The position numbers and the translations under genes were made by a program. Under the pieces are notes generated by a model that saw nothing but the letters and a program-made list of their open reading frames with translations, was not told the DNA's origin and searched no databases. This document shows, one piece after another, positions 53,618 through 62,204 of a DNA stretch of 64,000 nt. Where the stretch lies: contig CAVWUM010000001.1 in the NCBI GenBank assembly GCA_963758205.1, positions 310,001 through 374,000 on the forward strand, read 5' to 3'. The DNA is from Owenweeksia sp963758205 (GTDB taxonomy: Bacteria; Bacteroidota; Bacteroidia; Flavobacteriales; Schleiferiaceae). Positions within the stretch are counted from its first letter, which is position 1. The number at the start of each line of letters is the position of its first letter.

Positions 53618-53876
53618 TACTATAGGATTGTGGATACAAAGCTAAGGCGTGTGGACAGGAAGTGCAGACTCATAGCAACTCTGATGCTTTATCTATAGAT
53701 CGAATTTTAGTATGAGAGAGCTGTGCTCCGAATTAATTCCGTTTATAGTTGTAGGCAAACCAAACCTTGAAATGAAAATTAAATTAGATTTACAAGCCCC
53801 GCTCTGAAAGGGTTTGGAGGGGTGATATACAAATGATATAACGGGAATTCCGAGTATTTAATAGTTGTGCACCAAT

Positions 53877-54638
53877 ATGAAACCGATGAAACTCGATATA
53901 ATAATTTATATATACCTCATTACTTTTCCGTTAATATTACCAGCTCAACCTGACCAGAGAGAAATGGCAATTGACACAATTCATGATTTAAATACAGCTT
54001 GGCTCCATTTTACCGACCTTCGACTGGAACATGAAAATAGAGGTCTTCAGTTGACTTTTGACACATTAACAGAAAACAGCTTCAATCATTTCAAGGAAAA
54101 ATACAAGCCTCGTGTTGACACCTCTTTCAATAGAGTAGTATCACTTGATGATTGCTCCTTTCAACTAATAGCTGCCGACACAGCCTTCGTTTTTCAATGT
54201 ATCTATGGCTTTCCTAGTTACAACTTCCTAGGTTACTTCCCCGACCTAAAAAGCTACCTTGTTATGGCTGAAGGTTATGAGCATTGGCAGGCATTTTTAA
54301 TTGACAGCGTGACAGCTAAAGGTCTACCCATTTTCGGATCTCCCGTAGTTTCACCTAATCGAGACTTAATGCTGACCTATGAAACGGATGGATATACAGG
54401 AGATTCTTATATTTCATTGGTTGACATATCTGAATTTCATCAACTTCAAGACCTAAATTCTAAACAAGCGTTAGGCTTTTTTACTGAAGACTGGGGAATA
54501 GATGAATTAGTGTGGATAGACAACAGTAAGATTGCCCTAAAAATTACTGTGGGTCATAATGAACCACGTAAACCTGAAAAAGTTGTATACCTGAAGGCGA
54601 AAATTGAAGAAAGAAATACTGGTGCCAACAAAAAATAA
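53877..54638 (+). CDS. Exported protein of unknown function
   Basis: About 253 residues from ATG 53877 (alternative ATG 53886). Signal peptide IIIYIYLITFPLILPAQ, then a beta-rich body with repeated Phe/Tyr strands (FVFQCIYGFPSYNFLGYFPD, TYETDGYTGDSYISLVDISE, ELVWIDNSKIALKITVGHNE). No family recognised. It is followed 3 bases after its stop by an 80-base repeat that also follows the next gene. Confidence 0.6.
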   Translation: MKPMKLDIIIYIYLITFPLILPAQPDQREMAIDTIHDLNTAWLHFTDLRLEHENRGLQLTFDTLTENSFNHFKEKYKPRVDTSFNRVVSLDDCSFQLIAADTAFVFQCIYGFPSYNFLGYFPDLKSYLVMAEGYEHWQAFLIDSVTAKGLPIFGSPVVSPNRDLMLTYETDGYTGDSYISLVDISEFHQLQDLNSKQALGFFTEDWGIDELVWIDNSKIALKITVGHNEPRKPEKVVYLKAKIEERNTGANKK

Positions 54639-54641
54639 ACT

Positions 54642-54720
54642 CAAGTCGGCTTTAATCCCGCTCTGGTAGGGCTTTGCGCTCCAATACTCTGAAGAAGCCG
54701 TTCTGCGTTTATTAAAACCG
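54642..54720. repeat. About 80-base repeat, copy 1, directly after a stop codon
   Basis: Begins CAAGTCGGCTTTAATCCCGC and ends TCTGCGTTTATTAAAACCG. It matches 55481-55560 with about a dozen differences. CGGCTT near the start and AAGCCG near the end can pair. It starts 3 bases after the TAA of the preceding gene. Confidence 0.85.
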
Positions 54721-54743
54721 TTGTGGTTAATTAGAATTAAGAC

Positions 54744-55477
54744 ATGATAAGAGCAAACTCCATAAAAAGAATTAGACAACAGGTCATTGTGGAACCCCTG
54801 ATTGCTGCTTTAAAGGATTTCGGATTTAAATATCTCAAGACCGATGAATGCTTTAAGAGAAAAAAGGGTGATTACAACCACCGCATTACATGCTCACTTG
54901 AGTATAATCCTATTTCATACAATGAGGATTTGGATAAATGCGTTATTAAATTTAGGATTGGCGGTCATATTGATGCTCCTAATTTTGTGAAATGGTATAA
55001 TCAATTAAATTTAGGCACCAACACCTACTTTCATCAAAATGTATTTGGAAATAATTGCTTTGCGCTGTTTGAAAAGGATTTGTTTTCGCCCGCTGACTTT
55101 TTGGAGCCTTCAGAAAGTCTGATGTTTAAGCAAAAGATGATTTCTGGTTTATTTTCAAATAGGGGTTTCAGCAGTCCGAACCTAGGACACCCGATATCTT
55201 TGGATGACATCATACTTAACCTGGAAAATTATATTGAAAAGTTCAACAAACTAGAATCAGCAATCAGCCTTTATAAAAATAAATCAGGCCACTGCGAGAG
55301 CATCTGCTACTATTAATTTTTGAGAAACAATATGATTTTGCTGAACAAATGATTTCTAAACTAAAAAATGATTATCTAGACGGTAATATACCGCCATCCG
55401 AAGACTTCGGACTTATACTACTTAATAAAATTGAACAAATTTTAAAAAAAAGAAAAACTAGCCACAGCAACAAATAA
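54744..55477 (+). CDS. Protein of unknown function (frame broken by one missing base)
   Basis: The frame from ATG 54744 (MIRANSIKRIRQQVIVEPLI) shows a soluble mixed alpha/beta protein (FKYLKTDECFKRKKGDYNHR, KFRIGGHIDAPNFVKWYNQL) and stops at 55316. The other frame continues with sensible protein text, PLREHLLLLIFEKQYDFAEQ, MISKLKNDYLDGNIPPSEDF and GLILLNKIEQILKKRKTSHS, ending at 55477. One base is missing near 55284-55292 (TCAGGCCACTG). About 244 residues when joined. The N-terminal half resembles DUF4304-type proteins in length and feel, without certainty. The same 80-base repeat follows 3 bases after its stop. Confidence 0.6.
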
Positions 55478-55480
55478 TCG

Positions 55481-55560
55481 CAAGTCGGCTTTAATCCCGC
55501 TCCGGTAGGGCCTTGCGCTTCAATACCCCTGAAGAAGCCGCTCTGCGTTTATTAAGACCG
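55481..55560. repeat. About 80-base repeat, copy 2, directly after a stop codon
   Basis: CAAGTCGGCTTTAATCCCGC ... CTCTGCGTTTATTAAGACCG, same orientation as 54642-54720, again 3 bases after a TAA. The pair gives a gene-plus-repeat, gene-plus-repeat layout. Confidence 0.85.
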
Positions 55561-55572
55561 CCAAAACCCAAC

Positions 55573-56664
55573 TCAATTCCCTCCGCCCACTTTCTTCTCT
55601 TTAGAAACCTTCCATCGATAAGTAAGCCGTACATCCAGAAACTCGGCTACATGGCCGTGCGCTTTCAGGGCGGTGCCTATTCCAAGTCTTTCCCATGGAA
55701 ACCAGGTGAGGCTGTACCGCTGGTACCAATCCGGGGTGGTGTCGTAGGGGTCATAAAGATACACGCCTATCATCTGGCTAAAGCTGAAGTTACCCAGCAA
55801 AAACCGGTGTCCGGCTAAAACGGAAACCTCATTGTGATCCACGTTTAGGTTTTGGCGCTCAATCCGCTCCCGGTAGGCCAGGTTGTTAATCCACTCCAGC
55901 CCCCCGCTAAACGCAGAGGTGCGTGCAAATTGCTGGGTATAGCTTACTTCCACACCGGGTACCGCATAAGTAACACGGCTGGCATCTACCGACTTTGACG
56001 CTATAAAAGCCGTAACATTCAGGTATTTTTTCATCCTAAGCTTACTCAGGGGAACTTTCTCCCTTTCTGCAAAAGCAATATCCTTAAAACTATAGCTTAC
56101 GGAAAGATGGGCGGTGGGATAGTTTAGCCCTTTATTGGGTTCGCGCTGTCCGCCATTGCTGCTGTGGTTGTAGCGTATTTGCAGCGAGGTACGCCAATGG
56201 TCGCTGAGCTTAAAGCCCAATCCGGTGCCCACCATTATGTAGGGCGTAAAGTGCAGGCTATAACTTTGGTTGAGTGGGTTCGAAATTTCATCATACGGTT
56301 TTGAGAGCCATCCATAACCAGCGGCTCCACGCAGGGTAAAATACAGGTGAGGCGTTAGTTTATACCAGGGCTCCAAAAATCCATAAAGTGGGATGCCATA
56401 GCCTAACACAGGCGGGTTGTCATAATTGTGATAATTGAGGCTAACGCCCACCCTAGGATAGCAATGACAGTATTTCCAGCTTTTTTCCTTCAGCATCCAG
56501 TAGCTGAACTGTAACCCAATCCCGTAAGGTGAGGATGGGCCAATGGGGCGGATATCCTTGCTGTGAAGTATCAGTTCGCCATAATCACCACCCAGCTCAA
56601 AGGAATGCCTGTTTTGGGCAAACGTGGAAGGTCGGTCAAAGTCAGAAGAATAGGAGTAAGGGTT
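55573..56664 (-). CDS. Acyloxyacyl hydrolase-like (PagL-type) outer-membrane protein, 5' end unclear
   Basis: The open frame runs from a stop at 56665-56667 to 55573. The barrel family text starts well upstream of the only available ATG (56496): TFAQNRHSFELGGDYGELI and HSKDIRPIGPSSPYGIGLQF, then the CYPRVGVSLNYHNYDNPPV, YGIPLYGFLEPWYKL, YNHSSNGGQREPNKGLNYPT (catalytic His/Ser HSSNGG as in PagL) and a second barrel-like half ending LDVRLTYRWKVS. PagL enzymes remove a 3-O-acyl chain from lipid A. No start codon or signal peptide is in frame; TTG at 56668 in another frame begins MKPLLLFF, so one or two indels may hide the true start. Confidence 0.75.
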   Translation of the reverse strand, partial: NPYSYSSDFDRPSTFAQNRHSFELGGDYGELILHSKDIRPIGPSSPYGIGLQFSYWMLKEKSWKYCHCYPRVGVSLNYHNYDNPPVLGYGIPLYGFLEPWYKLTPHLYFTLRGAAGYGWLSKPYDEISNPLNQSYSLHFTPYIMVGTGLGFKLSDHWRTSLQIRYNHSSNGGQREPNKGLNYPTAHLSVSYSFKDIAFAEREKVPLSKLRMKKYLNVTAFIASKSVDASRVTYAVPGVEVSYTQQFARTSAFSGGLEWINNLAYRERIERQNLNVDHNEVSVLAGHRFLLGNFSFSQMIGVYLYDPYDTTPDWYQRYSLTWFPWERLGIGTALKAHGHVAEFLDVRLTYRWKVSKEKKVGGGN

Positions 56665-56763
56665 TCAACCGTTTTGTTTTTATAATCTTTGAGGAGTTTT
56701 AAATGTAAGCATAAGTCTTAAAAACTGGAGGCCTAGTTTGTTGTTTTGCTGACTTGATGATAC

Positions 56764-57312
56764 ATGCAAGAGCCATTGAAGACTGAATTGACACCCGAAG
56801 AAATTATCCACCCACTAATTCTAACTGTAAAGTTGAACGATGCCGCCTTTCATTTTTTTGATGATTTGCGCCAGACCTACTTTCCGCCTGAGCGAAATTA
56901 CTTGAAAGCCCATTTAACCCTATTCCATGCCCTTCCTGGCGAAAAGTATGCAGAGATAGCGGATGAGCTTAGCCAATTGGCAGGTGCTACCTCTTGCTTC
57001 GGACTGCAACCGGTAGAATGGAAATTCATCGGGAAGGGCGTAGCTTTTGTTTTTCAATCAGATGAATTAAAGCACCTGAATAAAACTCTGCAACAGCGCT
57101 GGAAACCGTACCTAACTCCACAGGATGCCCAGGGTTTATGGCCGCACATTACCATACAAAACAAGGTGTTGCCTGCTGAAGGCAAAAACACACTACAACA
57201 AGTAAAAGACCTCCAACCGCCAGATGTTGAGGTTACCGGCTTTCAATTATGGGAATACCGCCAAGGCCCGTGGCAATGGGTAAGAGACTTTCCTTTTTTA
57301 AGAAATGAGTGA
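56764..57312 (+). CDS. 2'-5' RNA ligase family protein
   Basis: 182 residues with two HxT motifs: KAHLTLFHAL (HLT at 50-52) and GLWPHITIQNKV (HIT at 128-130), the catalytic pair of the 2H phosphoesterase / ThpR superfamily. These enzymes ligate or hydrolyse 2',3'-cyclic phosphate or 2'-5' RNA ends; the in vivo substrate is usually unknown. The gene is monocistronic, convergent with a lipoprotein gene 3 bases away. Confidence 0.9.
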   Translation: MQEPLKTELTPEEIIHPLILTVKLNDAAFHFFDDLRQTYFPPERNYLKAHLTLFHALPGEKYAEIADELSQLAGATSCFGLQPVEWKFIGKGVAFVFQSDELKHLNKTLQQRWKPYLTPQDAQGLWPHITIQNKVLPAEGKNTLQQVKDLQPPDVEVTGFQLWEYRQGPWQWVRDFPFLRNE

Positions 57313-57314
57313 TA

Positions 57315-57897
57315 TCAAGACACCCAGGTAAATCCCTGCTTTTCGATGGTCCACTTACCGTTTACCCTTTTCAGAAGAAGATAGGCACCTTCAGCACATA
57401 AACTGTTGCATATATAGCTAAGTTCTACCAAAGCAGCATCGCCATAGATGCCTACCCTCGAAATGTTCCAATAGCCTGTTGGATATTTGTTATAGTAATC
57501 TTCCCAGCCTCTCTCAATGCCCGTTTCAAACAGGCAGCTTATCTCATCGCGGGTAATAAGCTGCGGAAGGAACTGTAAACTGATTACCCCAATTTTCATC
57601 GGTTTGATTGGCGCTTATGTAGGCTGCAATCAGGGAACTATCTACTTTAAAGCCTATGGTGAGGGTATCATTTTGCAGATAGTAAATACTGCTTGAGTCA
57701 AGCGCCCAGCTTTTCTGTTGAATGATATATGGTGCTTGCCCTTTTTCAGGGAGGATATCGCTCCAAACCTGATATTGCTCCGTATCGGTAATTGTGGCCT
57801 GGTCAGGTGCAAAATCCGTGCAGCGGATTTCAGGGGTGGATTTGGAGCAGGCGGCTACCATAACCACGGCCAGGGCAAAAGGAATTAGCTTTTTCAT
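57315..57897 (-). CDS. Lipoprotein of unknown function (frame broken by one extra base)
   Basis: ATG 57897 starts a lipoprotein (MKKLIPFALAVVMVAACSKS) that runs to WGNQFT; the continuation FLPQLITRDEISCLFETGIE and RGWEDYYNKYPTGYWNISRV to the stop at 57315 is in the next frame. One extra base lies near 57568-57576 (coding TTTACAGTTCCTTCC). About 193 residues when joined. Contains a strand-rich domain with several Tyr and ends TIEKQGFTWVS. No family recognised; DUF3298-like layout is possible (uncertain). Confidence 0.7.
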
Positions 57898-58006
57898 GAT
57901 ACTTCAAGGGTTTTAGGGTTGGGCAACTTCACCCATTTTAATGGTAATTAAAACAGATGTTTAGTTACAGAGATGTAACACTTTAAAACACTGATTGCAG
58001 TTTGCC

Positions 58007-58708
58007 TTAATACTTCCCCCAACAAGCTCCTGAACAGGATCTATCCTCAGCATCTTCAGAGTTATCAAAGTAAAAACCGAAAAGGAAATTTTTATTTGAA
58101 GTATCAAGGTTTTTAACGGAAAAGCTCCCGCCCACTTCTTTTCCTTTCAGTTTGTTTTCACATTCTATGCTTGTAAGGAAACCGTTCTTGTCAAAGGTCA
58201 TACTGCGGTATTTTACCAGCACGCCATGTTTCTCCAGTTTATCGGCCATGTTGGTGAGGCTGTCTAAAGTGAGCTCATGTGTGTAAACGGCATCAATACG
58301 CTTTACACTTTTATCAGGATTATAAGTGATGGTAAGTCCGCTTTTTGGTTTCGGATTGTTTTGCTGCGCCAGCAGGCTCCCGCTTATCATAAATATGGAA
58401 ATAAAGATGAGCAGGGCTGATGAAGAGAGGATGGTAAGTTTTCTCATTTTGTGGGTTTTAAAATTAAACAAGTCTTTAATGTGCCAAATGAAAGACCGGT
58501 TTTCAACCTCCACAGCCGGTTCGGATAAATCAATTTTAAGAGCCTCGGCAATTAACCGAACCGTTTGTGGGCGTGGCTGCACCTGCCCCGATTCAATCCT
58601 TTGGATAGTCCTTACGTTGAGGTTACACTTTTCGGCAACCTCTTCCTGGGTTAGTCCATTGGCCTTTCGGGTTTCGGTAAGCTTTGCGCTAAAATCCATA
58701 TCATTCAT
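58007..58708 (-). CDS. Membrane-bound XRE-type transcriptional regulator
   Basis: About 233 residues from ATG 58708 (58720 and 58699 are alternatives). N-terminal XRE helix-turn-helix (FSAKLTETRKANGLTQEEVA, NLNVRTIQRIESGQVQPRPQ) about residues 4-60, a short linker, one membrane helix near 90-115 (ILSSSALLIFISIFMISGSL) and an exported C-terminal domain (LTITYNPDKSVKRIDAVYTH to CSGACWGKY with two Cys). The layout suggests direct signal transfer from the periplasm to DNA, like CadC or ToxR but with an XRE head. Ligand and targets are unknown. The promoter gap upstream is about 350 bases. Confidence 0.85.
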   Translation of the reverse strand: MNDMDFSAKLTETRKANGLTQEEVAEKCNLNVRTIQRIESGQVQPRPQTVRLIAEALKIDLSEPAVEVENRSFIWHIKDLFNFKTHKMRKLTILSSSALLIFISIFMISGSLLAQQNNPKPKSGLTITYNPDKSVKRIDAVYTHELTLDSLTNMADKLEKHGVLVKYRSMTFDKNGFLTSIECENKLKGKEVGGSFSVKNLDTSNKNFLFGFYFDNSEDAEDRSCSGACWGKY

Positions 58709-58720
58709 TACACCGGGCAA

Positions 58721-59036
58721 TACTAAAAACCTGTTTGAAAACTTAGCCCGACAAATGTAGAATTATGCACGGCATTTGCACGGCATTGGGCTGAATGTGA
58801 TGTAGGATAGGGGTTAATTCAATTCAAAATTTAGCTTGCGAGCTTATGGATATGGTGTAATTGGCAATTTTTTAGAAAAGGCCATTAAGAAGCGAAACGA
58901 AATAATAATATGCTACAGTAAGGAAATGCCTATTTACTGGGACAGTAGGTAAGCATGATACATTTATTGCTTCTGTATCTAACTTTGTCTTTAAAGATAT
59001 ATAATAAGTCAAAAAAAGTTTTTGGTAGTCAATATG
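58721..59036. other. Gap of about 320 bases without a gene
   Basis: Contains a short tandem GCACGGCATTTGCACGGCAT (two copies of TGCACGGCAT region) near 58768-58787 and AT-rich sequence up to the promoter of the next gene. No coding frame, tRNA or terminator stands out. Confidence 0.5.
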
Positions 59037-59066
59037 ATTGGTCAGGACCCCAATAATCTATATTTG
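59037..59066 (+). promoter_or_regulatory. Candidate promoter of the T9SS beta-helix protein
   Basis: ATTG at 59037-59040 and TATATTTG at 59059-59066 are 18 bases apart, close to the Bacteroidota TTTG-N19-TAnnTTTG form. The -7 box lies 17 bases before the ATG at 59084. Confidence 0.5.
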
Positions 59067-59083
59067 TCTAAAGTCAACAAGTT

Positions 59084-61937
59084 ATGAGAAAAATCAAATT
59101 GCTCTTACTACTTCTTTTGGTTACAGGTGTGATTTTAGCCCAATCTGGCAATCCGCTAAGTGGAGTATATACCGTTAATCCAAATGTTGCAAGCTCTTCA
59201 ACAAATTATCAAACCATAAACGCTATTGTTTCCGATCTTATTTCCAATGGTGTGTCGGGGTATGTGGTTATTAATTTAACTGACACCATATTTAATGAGC
59301 AGTTTTACTTGCACGATGTTCCCGGTGTATCTGCGGTAAATTCGATAACTATTCAAAGTGATCCTACAAACACTGGTAATCCGCTTATTCAATTTTCGGC
59401 AACAACAGCACTTTCAAACTATGTTATCAAATTAGAGAATATAAAATATTTGCGAATCAGAGGAATAACCATTCATGCCAAAGGTGTGAATTTTGGACGG
59501 GCTCTTCTTTTTGCAGGCAAAGTCAAACATACAGTTATAGAGAACGATACTATTAAGTCAACACCTTATGCTACAACAGGCCGATTTAACACTGTTTATA
59601 TGGAACAGGCTGCAAGAACAACATTAAACCCTAACCCTGAGAATGACAGCATAGTTGTAAGGAAGAATATAGTCATTGGTGGCTATACGGGTATAGCTAT
59701 AGGCGGTGGATGGTCAGGGGAAAGTACCAGTTTGGATATCCGAGCTAATAAAGTTTCAAATTGGTATTCATCTGGAATACATCTGTATGAATCAGAAGAC
59801 TCCTATGTAGATTCAAATTTGGTGATAATTAGCACACCTTCAAAAAGTTTTAGTCAAGCTTTGGCTTTAAGTGAATGTGATGATGCGGTAGTTCAAGGCA
59901 ATATTGTAAGAGGGTTGTCCCAGGGTCATCTTCGTTCTATATACACGTATCGCTGTCAAAGAATCAAAATTTTAAACAATAGTATCTACACAGAATCCAA
60001 AAGTTTGAATTTTGGATTGGATCTGGAATGCGATGGAAATGGTCCTTCATATAGCAGCAGTAACGTTATTATGAATAATGCAATTTCTATTGCCGCTGAT
60101 ACCTTAGCAGTTGGACTTTTAGCAGATATTGACCTGACGGTTATTGTGAATAATTCAATAGCTGTTTTCAATGCAATTGAATCGCGATCATTTCATTATG
60201 ATAATAATAGTGGTTCATATAATCAAGTATATAATAACTCTTTCGCAAATTTTGCTGGTGGTTTGTCTGTTTATCTTGAAGACAATGGAGGGTTGGATAG
60301 TATGAATTTTAACAACCTGTATTCAAACGGTAGAAACCTTGCTCTTGTATGGATAAATCGAAGCGCAAGTTTAGCTGAGTGGGTAAGTATATCGGGTTTT
60401 GATAGCCATAGTAGAAGTGTTAACCCTCTATATTATTCTTATAACGACCTTCATGCAACCGGATTGGGTTTAAATAACGGTGCTAAGGTACATAGCTTTG
60501 TAAATTATGACATTGATGGCGAATCAAGGAGTTCTGTGAGTCCTGATATTGGATTTGATGAATTTATTCCGTTGAGTTGTCAGCCCCCTATTTTATTAAA
60601 TACTCCATCCGAAAATGTGTATTATGATAGCATTTCTTTTAGTTGGTCAACAGGAATAGCTACTTATGATATTATGTTTGATCAAGGCTTGTTTATGTTA
60701 GGAAGTGGTCACCGTGATACTACAGTCCAAGACACTTCTTTTTCATTGTCAAATTTAACCCCAAATACGCTTTACTGCTTTTATATCAAAAAACACTGCG
60801 GTTTGTCTGATAGTTCTATATGGGCGGGACCTTATCTTATTCGCACAGCGTGTAAAGTTAGTGCGCCCTTTTTTGAAGAGTTTAACGACATAGAAGTTCC
60901 AGATTGCTGGAGAACTTTTAATCGGACAAGATCAATATCAAAGCAAGCCTTTTGGCAAACAACTAGATTTTCTTGGCCGGCATATGGTGCGGCTGGATCA
61001 AGAAATAATAGCAATGGTGGGGGCTATGCAATAGGTGTAGATGGTTCAAATTACTCTTCAATGGATACCGCCATTATCCTTGAGACTCCTTTTATTGATG
61101 TTTCATCCCTATGGAAGCCTACTTTGAGTTTTGATAGCTTTATGAATAATATCAATTCCCCTGATAATCAAACTCTTTTTGTCGATTTGTTTAACGGAGT
61201 GAAATGGTTACGTTCAATAGATACAATTAATACTAATGATTCTACTTGGGTAATAAGTATCGTTCCTCTGGATAATTTATTTTCACAGGATATAATTAAG
61301 ATTCGCTTTAGAGTAGATAAAACCACAGCTAACATTCCTTATTACAGTGATGTGCTTATTGACAATGTGAGGATTAATGACCTTGATTGCAATAAACCTG
61401 ATTCGTTGACTTCAACTGCACTTAACAAAGACAGTGTAGAATTGCGTTGGTATTCTTCAAACAGCAATTCATTTTCTATTCTTGAGTATGGCCCCTCAGG
61501 TTTTCTTCGTGGTACAGGAACTACTCTTATAACACAATCTCCTGCCATCATTGGTGGGCTAAAACCAATTCTGTATGACTTCTATGTTCAAGATACCTGT
61601 GGAGGAGATACTACACCATATGTTGGGCCTGAACATTTTTTACCTGATACGAGTTCAATTGGACTCTACGACTTCCAGACTGGAAGGCAATTAGTATTAG
61701 TTTACCCAAATCCAGTTTCAGACCTCCTCACAATTCAGGGTTTAAATTCTAACCATGGTAGCATTAAAATTGAAATTCTTGACATTTCAGGAAGAACTGT
61801 CAGGACATCGAATTTGAAGAATGAGAAAGCTAAAGAAGAAATTTCAGTTGACCTCACAATCCTTGCTCCAGGTGTTTATTTTTCTAAAAGCCAGATGCAA
61901 GGAGGAAACATTTGAAACCAGATTCATAAAACATTAA
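59084..61937 (+). CDS. Large T9SS-exported beta-helix protein (frame broken near the end)
   Basis: About 950 residues. Signal peptide (KLLLLLLLVTGVILAQSGNP), right-handed parallel beta-helix region (about 30-490: KYLRIRGITIHAKGVNFGRA, HTVIENDTIKS, NILNNSIYTESKSLNFGLDL-like), fibronectin-III-like segments (SFSLSNLTPNTLYCFYIKKH, GLSDSSIWAGPY), a C-rich SwmB/MAM-like domain (GGGYAIGVDGSNYSSMDTAI) and a type A sorting domain LVYPNPVSDLLTIQGLN. The frame ends early at SKSQMQGGNI; with one T fewer in the T5 run 61879-61883 the end becomes PGVYFLKARCKEETFETRFI KH, a normal T9SS C-terminus. Expected to be surface-attached or secreted; target unknown. Confidence 0.88.
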
Positions 61938-62204
61938 AAAGACTGCTCAGAAAAATAATTAGCACCTATGCCCCGTCCTTTTCTTTCTTGATCAAGATGG
62001 ATCACTGGTAAGGTTTATTAAGTAAGATTATGGCCTATCATCTTTCGGAATTAATATGCTAAGACCCTTACTCGCAAATGGAATTAATTCGACTCCACAA
62101 GTTTATTTTTTCGTTTTTCTCTGAACCGATAGAACCATATCTCCTGGTAATTTATGCTCTGAGTATCTTCGTGAAAACTCAGCGGAACTCTGTGTAATAG
62201 AAGA

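Noticed and set aside
54642..55560. Integron attC sites
   Set aside because: The repeat ends do not carry the RYYYAAC/GTTRRRY cores and no integrase is in the window, so only a cassette-like resemblance is claimed.
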